Under the pieces are notes generated by a model. That model saw nothing but the letters and a program-made list of their open reading frames with translations, was not told the DNA's origin and did no database searches. From NCBI GenBank assembly GCA_033032865.1, contig JAWHQI010000024.1:1674001-1738000 (forward strand): a stretch of DNA of 64,000 nucleotides, written 5' to 3'. The position numbers and the translations under genes are program-made. This DNA comes from Dactylorhiza incarnata (lineage: Eukaryota; Streptophyta; Magnoliopsida; Asparagales; Orchidaceae). The stretch's first letter is position 1. Every line of letters starts with the position of its first letter. Shown one piece after another: positions 12,643-23,969 of this stretch.

Positions 12643-14075
12643 TGTTGGATCTGCCGGCGCCCTTAGAGGGGGGGGGGGTGAATAAGGGGTTTACTAATTT
12701 TTGGAATAAACTTAGAAATTTTACCAAAACAGAAAAACTTTTTTGCTCTGTCGCTAACGTCTGGCGTTAAAAGTTAACGCTGACGTTAACTCTCCAGAAA
12801 AAAATATTTTTGCAGAAATATTCAATATGATTTTCTTTATGAAATACAATTCCAGAAAAATTAGATATACTAAAAAAGGAATTTTATATTTCACAAAAAT
12901 GATTACAAGGATAATATTTCAATAACGCTTGAAATTGGAGGCGACAACTTGAAAAATCTCGTTTTGTTCCTTCACCGGTCCTTCTCCCAAGGACCGGTTG
13001 GCTATAGCCTATCTATCTCCAGATAAGGCCTCTAGCCACCCCCTAGATCTATCCTTAACCTAGTCGCCACGCACAAGGTGGCGAATTACCCCCTAAGCCG
13101 CATAAGGACCAAATCGCCACATGCAAGGCGGCGAATTCACTACCGTTACAAGAAAATATAAAAGGATAAAGATAAAATTAAAACAAATGACTCCATAGAA
13201 TGAAGAGTGCTGAAGGAGATGTTGAAGATACGCCATGACCACGTCGGAGTTGAAGCGAGCGTCCTTCTTCAAATTTGTCGTTGGAAATCTCCTTCTCACT
13301 CTTGTTCCTCAATGTTGGTGTTGGGAGTTCTCTCTGTATTCTGAATGAAATGCTCTCTCAGATCTCTGGAATGAAGGCTTCAATGCATCTCACCCTTGAG
13401 CCAATGAAATCAGATCTTTAAATAGAAACGGGAGCTAACGCGTGGCATTAAGGGTTAACGCCAGCGTTAGTGAATGTGCACTATCATGGCTAAAATCGTG
13501 CAAACCATCGGGATCGTGGCAGAAACCAATTTCATCGAACGAAACACATTTCGTCGAACGCGCTTTCGTCGAACAGAATCAAAGTTCGTCGAATGCCATC
13601 AAAGTTCGTTGAACGCAAGTTCGTCAAGCGAAATTTCATCGATAGCAGGTTCATTTCGTCGAACGGAATCTCCTTTCGTCGAACGCCTTCAGATTTCGTC
13701 GAACGCAGTTTCGTCAGGCGCAATTTCGTCGAGCGCAAGTTCATTTCGTCGGACGGAATCTCCTTTCGTCGAACGCCTTCAGATTTCGTCGAACACAGTT
13801 TCATCGACCGATTTGTTCTCGACGGCATTCCTTCTCAGCGGTTGCCTTCTCAGAGGTTACCTTCTCAGCGGTTTCCTTCTCACCGGTTGTTAACGCGGGG
13901 CGGTAACAACTAACGCGAGCGTTAGCTCTCTTTTTAGAGAATCGTCATCAATCAGCATCATGTTCATAGGGTTATATAACTATAGTTCCTGCACACTATA
14001 AACACAAGCAAGATCAAATACATAGTGTGATTTGTTATTTCTCAAACTAAGAGAATTGGAACACAAGCTCCAACA
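12643..14075 (-). repeat. 3' LTR of element A, complete
   Basis: On the minus strand it runs from TGTTGGAGCTTG at 14075 to CAGATCCAACA at 12643, about 1433 bp. The part 12643 to about 13245 matches 20164-20771 in reverse complement, including the G/C-run, the GTTAACGC palindromes and the ACGTGGTCATG segment. A TTCGTCGAAC cluster lies at 13530-13810. Confidence 0.92.
13527..13812. repeat. TTCGTCGAACG motif cluster in A LTR
   Basis: At least ten copies of TTCGTCGAAC or one-base variants are spaced about 15-35 bp apart. A longer 57-60 bp unit containing TCTCCTTTCGTCGAACGCC is repeated twice. The predicted 139-residue frame across it is only the repeat read as protein. Confidence 0.85.
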
Positions 14076-14089
14076 ATCTCCCCCTTTTG
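14076..14089 (-). other. Polypurine tract of element A
   Basis: The minus strand reads CAAAAGGGGGAGAT directly before the LTR start TGTTGGAGC. Confidence 0.8.
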
Positions 14090-15787
14090 ATAATAACAAA
14101 TCCACCAATAAGAAATAAAATATAATTAAAGTAGTGTTTATAGTAAATGTTAAGCGTTATAAACATGCATACTCCCCCTATGTGGATACTCCCCCTATAT
14201 GAATGCATTTCCTAATGAACTCCCCCTAAATAAAAGATTTCTTTATTTCTTCAATTATTCTCCCTCTTTTGTTATAATCAAAAGAAAGTGGGATAGAGTT
14301 ATAGCAATATAAAATAATATGCATTTAGTAGAGATAAGAGCAACTTGAAAAAAAATAGTGAACACAACGAAAGCAATTTGTAACATCTTGTAGAAATTGA
14401 AATTACAAAATATAATAAGCATTTTACTCAATTAAGTAGATGTTTTGAATTTAGATACACATGTTGTAAATTCATTTGAAATTTGTAAGAAAAAGTAGCA
14501 AGCAAGATTATAAAAATATCAAGTAAATATATGTTTACAATGTAAATAAATTTGCATTTCAAGTATACAAAAACATTGTAAAGATCATGCTTTGCTATCT
14601 AGTGCATTTACTCATAATTGTAGAGAACAATGTAGGAAAGCTTTAGGTCCAATTCTCATGAGTGGAAGTATTATAAATGATAATGATGTGTTCAATAAGT
14701 GTGTTTTGATAAAGTATACAAGTGTAGAAATCAAATCACATGATCTATGTAATGTAAGAACATAACTTGAATTGAACATAAACAACTTTACTTCCACAAA
14801 TGTCAATGCACATATAGTTTTTTTTTAAGAAATGGTAAAATTTTTGTTTGCACAAGACACTTTATAATTCTTTCCAAGGTGCTCAACCTCACAATGCTCA
14901 TTAAGACTTATCAGGAGGTTCAAGTAGTGCTTGGTGGAGTTATCCTTGTAATTAATTGTTTGTTTTTTTTGTTTTAGTGATAAAGGACTCCAAATTCACT
15001 TGTGTTGCAAACATAGCATTTTTAATTTTATTTACCACCTTTTTCGAAATACAAGTGCATGAAAAACAAAGAATTCAATGTTGTGTAGGTAAATTATTTA
15101 TGAATTTCTAAATAAGTTTTTATGCTACACAATCATGCAAAAATAAGATTTACAACACATGTAGATTAACCAAAAAGGTGTAAGTGAGAAAATAATTATA
15201 AAAAATAATAACTTTACTCATACTTAGAGGCATGTAAAAACATTTCTACATATGTAATCTATACTCAAATTTGTTTTTGCACATTTGAAGATAATATTCA
15301 AGACATGATAAAATCAAAACAATGTTTTTAAGAAACTTGAAGGTTTAAATTAAACATTGTAAAGAATCTTGAAGCAATATATATAATCATCCTTGAAAAC
15401 AACATTTAAGTACATAAAAAACTTTAGTTTTGAAGGAAATACCAACAGTTGAAAACACACAAAAAAATGAGCATAGAAGCTAACGTCAGGCGTTAACTCC
15501 TTAACGCCGGGACAGGGTACTAAATTTTTGACTTTTTGAAAAAATCATTTTCATGATTCATTGGTAATATAAAGATGTCTTCTTACAGTTGAAATTTCAG
15601 ACATTATGAAGTTGATATGAAGGCTTTGTTAGCATGTTTTTGGTGGTTTTCAATAGTTTTTACTTTTTTTTTTTAATTTTAAATTTTTGAAGAACAAAAA
15701 TGCAAACAAACATAACAAAGTACGTAAAATAATTTGATAGCTTTTTATAAGGGTTAAAGTGACATTTCTAAGACACCTAATTCTAAC
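14090..15787 (-). other. Post-pol region of element A, no coding frame kept
   Basis: This AT-rich stretch lies between the end of RNase H and the 3' LTR. SIRE-type elements often carry an additional frame here, but I see only stops and no recognisable protein. One copy of the GTTAACGC palindrome family lies at 15479-15511. Confidence 0.55.
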
Positions 15788-15966
15788 CTAAGCATGTGAA
15801 AACGTGCATCGGGTAGAGGTTTGGTAAAAATGTCGGCAAGTTGTGATTCCGTCCCTATAAAGCTAATTTTAACATGTTCTTTCTTAATATGATCCCTAAT
15901 AAAATGATGCCGGACATCTATATGTTTAGATCTAGAATGATGTACGGGATTGTTTGTGAGATCTAT
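15788..15966 (-). pseudogene. Element A RNase H, C-terminal end
   Basis: The minus strand from 15966 reads DLTNNPVHHSRSKHID, RHHFIRDHIKKEHVK and QLADIFTKPLP, the end of copia RNase H. It directly continues the frame that stops at 25480 on the other strand (CDNKSAI). This matching split is the evidence that B inserted here and that the two halves of A were later flipped relative to each other. Confidence 0.88.
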
Positions 15967-16734
15967 TATTTACCCAGAAGACCGCCTCCGGGTGGCCTTT
16001 CTCATAGACCGGGCGGTCTAAGGATGCAAGTCACCCGGTTCAGGTCCAACAGGGTCCATCAGCACCAACCAACACAAGCCAGGCGGTCTGGTAGGATTCA
16101 GATCACCTCCAAGGATTGAAGATCTCTGAGGCATAAGTCCAAGCCGCGGTCTCAAGATGGAGACCGTCCGGGTTGCACCATGAAGACTACCAAGGCTCGT
16201 CCAGAAGGCAAGCCGCAGTCTCAAATTGGAGACCGCCCGGGTTGCATCATCGCCTTGATGGCAGCATTTTTAGTCTCCGGCCAGGACAGATTGGAAGCGC
16301 AAGCCGCCAAGACCGCGCGGCTTATTACTTTTCTCCTTTCTGTATCCCGTCACCGCCTGCCCGATTCTCCTGTACCCGGGCAGGCGGTTATTTTATCCCT
16401 GCCCGTTCGGGCAGGCCCCCGAGCCTATAAATATGGGGCGGCGACGTTCCCAAGGCACGCACACTCGAATCCAGGAGCTCGCTTGTTTGAGCTGCGGTCT
16501 CGAGTTTCCCGTCTTGCGACCTGTCTGACCGGCCGGCTTCTGCTTTCCTGTATCTGCAACCCGTTGTAACCGCTTCTTTTCAATCAAAGGAAATCCCATC
16601 ACAGGAGTGGCATTCGCCGTGATGGGCGAAGTCTGGCCTTGAACGATGCTAGCGGTCTCACTCTCTTTAACCAAAAAGTAACCGACAGCCCGCAGCCTCT
16701 GATTTCCTTCGGAGGTGCAATTTCGGACTCAACA
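15967..16734 (+). repeat. 5' LTR of element B
   Basis: It matches 25481-26260 in reverse complement. It ends GGACTCAACA at 16734. It includes TATAAATAT at 16426-16434 and many AGACCG/CGGTCT motifs. The expected TGTGGGGATTATG start is absent; the match begins at TTACCCAGAAGACC. Confidence 0.9.
16426..16434 (+). promoter_or_regulatory. TATA box in B 5' LTR
   Basis: CCTATAAATATGG is set in GC-rich LTR sequence about 300 bp before the LTR end, a normal place for the U3/R promoter. The same motif is present in the 3' LTR at 25781-25790 on the minus strand. Confidence 0.6.
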
Positions 16735-16783
16735 GAAACACGCGATCTTCAGATCGCGGATTATCGGTGAAATCATTGTCACA

Positions 16784-18060
16784 ATGTCAGACCGTCAGTT
16801 CCCCCTTGGAGACCGCCCAGACCACAGTGAAGATTCCCTGTGGGAGGCTTTGGAACAATCGAAACGAGAAGCCGAGCGGGCTCAGAAAGCGACTGACCAG
16901 CGCCTTGACGCAATTAGTCAGGCTTTAACACTACTAACTGAGCGGTTAGTCCCACAGCAAACCGCGGTTAACCAGGCGGTTACTCCGGTCCCTCCTCCAC
17001 CTCCTCCTTACCCGCTACCTCAGCTCGCCAACTTCCAACCACTGCAAGAAGGTTTTGCGGCCAGGCAAAACTTCTACCAAGAGGCCGCGCACAGCATGCC
17101 GGCCCGAGTTCTTGACTTCCAGGGGATGACTTCTCATGCAGCCCGCCTGTCCTATCCACCAGAGGGGGCAGCTCGCCTATCCTATCCGACAGAAGGAGTA
17201 GCTCGCCTTTCCTACCCTCCTGAGGTCGCTGCTCATCATTCCTACCCGCCAGAAGTTGCTGCCCGTTCCTCTTACCAGGATGCTTGTCCGCGAGTAGCCG
17301 TATATCAGGCGGCTTATTATTCCTCCCCTCTGCCTTCGAGTCAGCCATTGCTCTGAGGACCCTCTCGGATGCAACTAAGTGTAAACTCCTTGTAACATCC
17401 TTCGAAGGACAAGCAAGCGAGTGGTTTTATGGGTTGCACCCCAGGTCGATCGGTTGTTTTGCTGAGCTGCGCAGGGAATTTCTGCTGAGATTCTCTACTT
17501 CGAGAAAAAGGAAAAGTTGCCCGGCGGCCCTTTTTGATATAAGGCAGCGAGAAGACGAAACGTGGGCCCGTTTCGTGGACCGCTTCCAGAAGGAAATCAT
17601 GGAAGTACAGAACGTGGATCCAGAGTTGTACAGGGTAGCCCTCATTCATGGCTTAAGGGAGGCCCCCCTGAAATTCGAAGCAAATATAAGGGAGTCAAGA
17701 ACTTATCAGGAAATGATAAGTTTGGCGAACATGTTCATCAGAGGAGAAAAGAGTAACCCTGTCTACGTCGCGAAGCTAGTGAGCGACAAGGAGCAGTCTA
17801 ATCCATCCCTCCATCATCTACCATCAAACCAACCCCACTTTGAGCCCCGTTTCCAGAGGGGAAGAAATTACAAAAATAAGCAACCCTTCATTGGCCATCA
17901 ACGGTTTCAGGATCAGAAACCGCCGTTGGCCATCGTACATGCTCCATTTGTTCCTCTTCCGCAAATCATGTCAGTATACCTGCCACAGTATGCTGCGCAA
18001 CCATCTTTAGCCATTCCATCCACCTGTACGATGACTCGCAAGAGTCATTTACTCCTCTGA
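16784..18060 (+). pseudogene. Element B gag, N-terminal and capsid region
   Basis: The first ATG after the LTR that opens a long frame (MSDRQFPLGDRPD) is at 16784. A coiled-coil-like stretch follows (SKREAERAQKATDQRL), then proline-rich text with repeats of AARLSYPPEG (about 17130-17260). After a frame change near 17340 the retrotransposon gag domain follows with ASEWFYGLHPRSI, LRREFLLRF, WARFVDRFQKE and ALIHGLREAPLKFE. It would form the particle coat. The frame change and an apparently shortened domain start suggest a deletion around 17340. Confidence 0.85.
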
Positions 18061-18068
18061 ATATTACT

Positions 18069-18929
18069 ATGGACGAAGTCATCCAAATCCTCCAGAAAAG
18101 ACTGGATTTCAGAAGACCCGCTCCTCTGAGATCGGATGTCCAAAACCGAAATCCGAACCTTTTTTGCGAATATCACAAAGAGGGAGGGCATCTGACCGAA
18201 AACTGTCGGGCCCTCCGCTTGTTGATAGAAAGTCTCTTGGGAGAAGGAAAGTTCCGAGACCTAGTTCGGAAAGAAGCAACTGCTGAACCGGCCACTGAGA
18301 AGAAAAAAGAAATAGTGGAGGTAACTTGGGAATGCGCCGACGTTGAAGACGTCGGCTGTTATGGAGACATTCACCATTCGACTGAATGCATTGAGGTTAA
18401 TGATGTGGGCCCCCTGGGGGACATTTATTGCATTCATGGAGGAGCTGGGGCTGAATCGTCTCGTAAATCCAGCATTGCAAGAGTTCTGAAACAAGAAGTG
18501 GCAGCAACCACGAATTCCCCTCCTGAAAGCACCATCGTCACTTTCGGTCAGGACGACCTTCCTCCAAACGCCAATCCCTTTGATGATGTCGTGGTTATCA
18601 AAGCCGTCATCAAAAATTATATTGTTCACAAGATCCTGATCGACACAGGCAGCTCTGTTAACCTCCTTTTACGCCCAACCTTTGAAACCTTGAAGACTAG
18701 GAAGCCTTCACTTTCCACCGATGGGCCCCTCTACAGTTTTTCTGGAGAGAAGAAAGAAGTGGAGGGTTCAGTAAAGCTCCTAGTCTCTCTTGGGGGAGTA
18801 ATAAAGCTGATCAACTTCGTGGTGGTGGATGCCCCAAACAACTACTGCGCCATCTTCGGGAGGCCAATTCTTAATGCATACAGAGCGATAGTATCCACTT
18901 TCCACCTTGCTCTTAAATTTGCTGCCTAG
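18069..18929 (+). pseudogene. Element B gag nucleocapsid and protease
   Basis: The frame contains a CEYHKEGGHLTENC knuckle of CX2H type, then an acidic linker. Aspartic protease follows with ILIDTGSSVNLLL as catalytic motif (Asp-Thr-Gly-Ser), and YCAIFGRPILNAYRAIVS near its end. The 286-residue frame is open and ends at TAG near 18927; RT begins in a new frame after a short gap. The active-site residues are intact. The family assignment to Tat rests on this protease plus the dual RNase H further on. Confidence 0.85.
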
Positions 18930-18995
18930 GGAAGGCAGTATCGGATTATAAGCAACCCGATGGTGGCTCGGGAGTGTTACGTGTGAACCGTCAAC

Positions 18996-20163
18996 ATGAT
19001 CACTGACGTTTTACTTCCCGAGGCCACGGTTGAAGTTCTTGAAATTGCTGGATCTCCAAAGGCTGCCGAAGAAGGGAAAGATCGAGAAGGGGTTCACCTG
19101 GAACCTGCCCAGGCGACCCAAGAGGTCCCTATTTCTGAAGGGGAAGACAAGAAGCTGGTCATTAATGCTGAGTTGATGGAAGAGGAGAAAGAGCAGCTGA
19201 TCTCCTGTCTTTTGGAGAACCTGGATATCTTCGCCTGGTCAGCGGAGGATATGCCGGGAGTTGATCCGGACGTGGCTTGCCATCATCTGAACATATCTCC
19301 TGAGTTCAAGCCAGTCCAGCAGAAGAAAAGAGAGGTGGCAACCAAGCTGACGGTGCCCATCAGAGAGGAGGTTGCCAAGCTCCTGAAAGCGAACTTCATT
19401 TCTGAAATACAGTACCCCACGTGGATGTCAAATGTTGTAATGGTTAAAAAATCCGGTGGGAAGTGGCGCATGTGTGTGGATTTTACTAAACTTAATAAAG
19501 CATGCCCCAAAGATTGCTACGCTTTGCCTCGGATAGATGTCTTAGTAGATTCCGCGGTTGGGTATAATTTTATGAGCTTTCTCGACGCATTTTCGGGGTA
19601 CCACCAAATCAAAATGCACAAACCGGATATCCCGCACACATCTTTTATCACGAACGATGGTGTTATTGTTATCTCGTAATGCCTTTCAGACTCAAAAATG
19701 CGGGTGCAACATATCAAAGAATGATGGATACAGTTTTTAAGCACCAAAAAGGCAGGAATCTTGAAGTTTATGTTGACGATCTCCTCCTGAAAAGTAAAAC
19801 GTTTTTGATACATTTGAAAGACCTCGTAGAGACGTTCGCTACTCTACGGAGGCTCAAATTAAAATTGAACCCGTTGAAATGTGTGTTCGGAGCAAACAAG
19901 GGGAAGTTTCTCGGGCATCTCCTCACTCTAAATGGCCTTGCACTGAATCCATATAAGGTGAAGGCCATCCTCGATATGACTTCCACTCGAAATACTAAGG
20001 AGGTGCAACAACTCGGAGGAAGGTTGGCAGGGCTGAGCAGGTTTATTTCCAAATCAGGGGATAAAAGCGCTCCATTCTATAAGATACTCCGAGGAGGATC
20101 AAAGTTTGAATGGAGCAAAGAATGCGACAAAGCTTCCAAACAGTTAAAAATGCAATTAACTTC
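18996..20163 (+). pseudogene. Element B reverse transcriptase, truncated at inversion breakpoint
   Basis: RT motifs occur in order: FAWSAEDMPGVDP, KLLKANFISEIQYPTW, RMCVDFTKLNKACPKD, FLDAFSGYHQIKM, MPFRLKNAGATYQRMM and the active site VYVDDLLLKS. KFLGHLLTLNGLALNP and LAGLSRFISKSGDK follow. A one-base frameshift lies near 19675 before the MPF motif. The frame runs to QLTS at 20163 and then enters element A LTR sequence. On the other side of the inversion the text PPLLQSPHEGE at 34833 completes the family pattern, with one serine codon divided between the two sites. Confidence 0.9.
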
Positions 20164-20771
20164 GAACGTGGTCATGACGTATCTTCAACATCTCCTTCAA
20201 CGCTCTTCATTCTAGGGATTCATTTGTGCTAATTTTATCTTTATCCTTTTATATTTTCTTGTAACGGTAGTGAATTCGCCGCCTTGCGTGTGGCGACTAG
20301 GTCCTTGTGCGACTTAGGGGGTAATTCGCCGCCTTGTGCATGGCGATTAGGTCAATGATAGACCTAGGGGGTGGCTAGAGGCCTTATCTGGGGAAAGATA
20401 GGCTATAGCCAACCGGTCCTTGGGAGAAGGACTGATGAAGGAACAAAAAGAGATTTTTCAAGTTGTCGCCTCCAATTTCAAGCGTTATTGAAATATTATC
20501 CTTGTAATCATTTTTGTGAAATATAAAATTCTTTTTTCAGTATATCTAATTTTTCTGGAATTGTATTTCATAAAGAAAATCATATTGAATATTTCTGCAA
20601 AAATATTTTTTCTAGAGAGTTAACACCAGTGTTAACTCTTAACGCCAGGCGTTAGCGACAGAGCAAAAAAGTTTTTCTGTTTTGGTAAAATTTCTAAGTT
20701 TATTCCAAAAAATAGTAAACCCCTTATTCACCCCCCCCCCCCCCCCTCTAAGGACGCCGTCAGATCCAACA
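20164..20771 (+). repeat. 5' LTR of element A, 5'-truncated
   Basis: It matches 12643 to about 13245 in reverse complement. About the first 830 bp of the LTR, including the whole TTCGTCGAAC cluster, is missing. The break falls at ACGTGGTCATGACG, directly after B RT sequence. It ends CAGATCCAACA at 20771. Confidence 0.9.
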
Positions 20772-20773
20772 CT

Positions 20774-20785
20774 TGGTATCAGAGC
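20774..20785 (+). other. Primer-binding site of element A (tRNA-Met)
   Basis: TGGTATCAGAGC starts two bases after the LTR end. It matches the initiator methionine tRNA 3' end used by most plant copia elements. Confidence 0.9.
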
Positions 20786-20820
20786 AAGGTTATTCCAAAA
20801 CGGTTTCACAATCTGGAATA

Positions 20821-22757
20821 ATGGCGCATAATGATCATGCTTTCGCTGAGGGTCAAGGGATTAGTAGACCTCCACTATTTACCGAAACTGTTTATAATTA
20901 TTGGAAAACTAGAATGCGTTGTTTTTTAACTGCTTTAGATAATGACGTTTGGGGTAGGTAGAACAAAGTTACTCTCCACCAACATTTGTTGTTGGAAAAG
21001 TCACTATGAAAAACCTAGAGATAGATGGGATGACAATGATAAGTTGAGATGTAAGAATAACGCTAAAGCAATGAATGCGTTATTTTGTGCTTTGGATAGA
21101 ACAAAATTTAATAGAACATGTGCTTGCGAAACAGCTTTGATATATGGAATTTATTAGAAATTATTCATGAAGGTACTTTGCAGGTTAAGGATTCAAAGCT
21201 CTTCCAACTTGAATCAGAGTATGAGAAATTCCGGATGGAGGCGGATGAAGACGTAGATTCAATGTACACAAGGTTCACCAAGATCGTCAACGACTCAAAA
21301 GTACTTAGAAAGGTGTTCTCCAACGGCGACTCGGTGAGAAAAATTTTTAGGTCTCTCCCTCCAAAGTTCAATCCAAAGGTGACGGCTATCTCGGAGTCTC
21401 ACGATTTGAAGAAGCTCCAAATTGAGAGCCTCATTGGGAACCTAAAGACCCATGAGGTTGAACTCAAAATTCAACAAAAAGAGTACAACTTGGAGCCAAA
21501 GAAGAAGAGTTTAGCCTTAAAATCAAAAAAGGAGGCAAATGAAGATGATGATGAAGAGGACGAGGAGAGCCTTTTTGTGAAGAAGTTCAAAAGGTTCATA
21601 AAGAATCCGGAAAGGAGAAACACCTTACGGAAATATTTCATCAAAAAGGGATCTTCGTCAAAGAAAGAGAGAGGTAGCAACGAGGATGATGATGAACGAC
21701 CACCATCGGAGTGCTACCATTGTAGAAATACCGGACATATTCGGAGCAAGTGCCCAAAATATCTGAAAGAGCGTAAAGAAAAAGGGCACAAGGGAAAAGA
21801 GAAGAAGAAGGTCCTAAAAGCGGCTACATGGGATGACTCCTCCTCCGAGGATTCAAGCGGCTCATCCACTAGCGATGAAGAAGAGGCAAATATGTGCCTT
21901 ATGGGAAAAAGTGACAAGACATCCGAGGATGAAAGCAGTGTCCAAAGCGACACTGAGGTAACTCTCCCTACTTCTTATGATGATTTATATATTGAGTATT
22001 TACAAACTTGCAAATTCTTTGAAAAAAGTTTAAAAGATATTGATCTTCTAAATTCTGAAAATAAACATTTGTTAAAGGAAAACAAAAAATTATCTAACAA
22101 TTGGGGAAAGAAAAGGTATCTTGCCAAGAGTGCAATCACTCCTTGGCAAGAGTGAAAGAACTTGAAGAAGCTCTTTCTAAATCCCACTCCACTATTGAAC
22201 TTCTTACTAAGGAGAAGGGGGATTTAAAAAGAACTTTAAAAACCTCTTTTCCTCAAATAGAGGATGGAAATAAGAGTTTTGCAAATCGGTGCATTATGTT
22301 GGTAACGGAAAACACCGCTCTCAAAGCTCGTATTCATGATTTAAATTTGGCTATTAAGAAGTTTGGAGTTGGGTAAAGATCTCTGGACATGATCTTGGCC
22401 AACCAATGCCATGGAAGTGCCAAATATGGCCTTGGGTATAGCTCTGGAAACAATCGCCATGCGTTAACTCCTAACGCTGGTGTTAGCTATAATTCCAGAA
22501 ACACTAATTCTGTTATTAATAATTTCAAAAATTCAAATGTTACCTCATTTTCCAACAAGAGTTTTTCCAAAACATCAAAAAGGGTCTCATCCCCTTTTAT
22601 ATCGTGTTCCAAATGTCATTTATTTGGACACACCTCAAACTCTTGTAAGAAAAAGGGTGGTAGTGCTATAAAGCAAATTTGGGTGCCTAAGGTTTCCACC
22701 TATTCTATGGGAGGAACCTCTTGGGTATCCGAATCTTTACTCTCATCACATTTTTAG
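20821..22757 (+). pseudogene. Element A gag (SIRE-like)
   Basis: The start MAHNDHAFAEGQGISRPPLF at 20821 and YNYWKTRMRCFLTALD fit the N-terminus of SIRE-type gag. Frame changes occur near 20957 and 21155. The main 345-residue frame has EYEKFRMEADEDVDSMY, VRKIFRSLPPKFNPKV and a CX2CX4HX4C knuckle (CYHCRNTGHIRSKC, about 21714-21755) inside a charged KE- and DE-rich tail. A coiled-coil segment follows (to 22376), then a second knuckle CSKCHLFGHTSNSC. The protein would form the particle and bind RNA. At least four frame changes make it inactive. Confidence 0.85.
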
Positions 22758-22787
22758 GTATGTTGGCAGGCTAAGGACAAAAAGGAC

Positions 22788-23943
22788 GTGTGGTATTTGG
22801 ACTCGGGATGCTCCAAACACATGACGGGAAACAAAGCAAAGTTCCTTAGCCTTGAGATGAAGAAAGGAGGGATGGTGACATTTGGTGACAATGGAAAAGG
22901 AAGGATCATGGGCATCGGCACAGTGAGTAACGATTCTTTTTCAATCTCGAATGTTTTATTTGTAGATGGCTTAAAACATAATTTTATTTCAATTAGTCAA
23001 TTATGTGATATAGGCTTAAATGTATTATTTGAATCATCTACAAATCTTTGCAAAATTATAAATTCTAAAACAAATGATGTCGTACTCACCGCACCTAGGA
23101 TGCATAATGTTTATATGATTACTTTTAATGATCTTTCAAATTCTTCCTTAAAATGCTTTATGTCTAAAAAAGAAGAATTAGAACTTTGGTATAGGCGCCT
23201 TGGTCACTCTAGCACCAAGCTTATTTTGAAATTATCAAAAGATAAATTAATTAAGGGATTACATATGCTTAATGGAAATTTATCTTCTCTTTGTACGCCT
23301 TGCCAAAATGGAAAATTTTCAAAAAACTTTTTGAAAAGCAAAAATGTAATTTCTACCACTAGACCTCTTCAATTAATTCATATGGATTTATTTGGACCGG
23401 TTAGCACTTCTAGTCTACGAGGTAGAAAATATACTTTTGTAATAATTGATGATTATTCTAGATTTTGTTGGACATTATTTCTCCAAATCCGATGCATTCC
23501 TTGAATTTACTAAACTATGCATTCGTATTCAAAATGAACTTGATTTAAAGATTAAATGCATACGTTCAGATCATGGAGGAGAATTTGAAAATGATAGGTT
23601 TTCTTCTTTTTGTGATGATTTATGAATTAAACATGAATTTTCCGCTCCTCGCACCCCACAACAAAATGATGTAGTGGAGAGGAAAAATAGAACCCTTAAA
23701 GAGCTAGCACACACTATGCTTTGTGAATATGGGTTGCCTAAATCATTTTGGGCCGAAGCGGTTAATACTTCATGTTATATCATTAATTGTATCATGCTTC
23801 GTCCTATTTTAAAATTGACACCTTATGGGTTGCCTAAATTTAATGAAAAATGCGATGAGGGAATTTTCATTGGTCACTCTTCAACTAACAAGGCTTATAG
23901 AATATATAATAAAAGAACTAAAGTAGTTGAAGAGTCTATATAG
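22788..23943 (+). pseudogene. Element A protease and integrase
   Basis: Protease starts VWYLDSGCSKHMTG with intact catalytic Asp-Ser-Gly, followed by LKHNFISISQLCDIG. The integrase zinc finger (LWYRRLGHSSTKL with CTPCQNGKFSK) and core (LIHMDLFGPVSTSSLRG, FVIIDDYSRF, then IRSDHGGEFEN) follow with a frameshift near 23490 and an in-frame stop near 23622. After that come ERKNRTLKELAHTML and LPKSFWAEAVNTSCYI. Part of the C-terminal INT region is missing between 23810 and 23830. Confidence 0.88.
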
Positions 23944-23969
23944 GAAATGAAGACGAACCTATTTCCCCT

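Larger units (their letters stand above)
12643..15966 (-). mobile_element. Element A, 3' fragment (SIRE-like copia)
   Basis: It holds a complete 3' LTR (12643-14075), polypurine tract, 1.7 kb of AT-rich post-pol sequence and the end of RNase H, all on the minus strand. At 15966 it is interrupted by the 5' LTR of B. The other part of A is at 20164-25480 but on the plus strand: its RNase H stops where this fragment's begins. The presumed TSD at the left end is CTTAG (12638-12642); its partner has been lost. Confidence 0.85.
15967..20163 (+). mobile_element. Element B, 5' fragment (Tat-type Ty3/gypsy)
   Basis: It contains the 5' LTR, gag, protease and RT on the plus strand. The coding sequence stops at 20163 inside the RT/RNase H connection and resumes in frame on the minus strand at 34833. 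The target in A reads ATAGA on one side and ATAGT on the other, a likely 5-bp TSD with one change. The first dozen or so bases of the 5' LTR are missing compared with the 3' LTR. Confidence 0.88.

Noticed and set aside
13474..13913. 139- and 106-residue frames with repeated FVERLQ and RRTESPF-like text
   Set aside because: They are the TTCGTCGAAC cluster of the A LTR read as protein; open on both strands because the repeat lacks stops.
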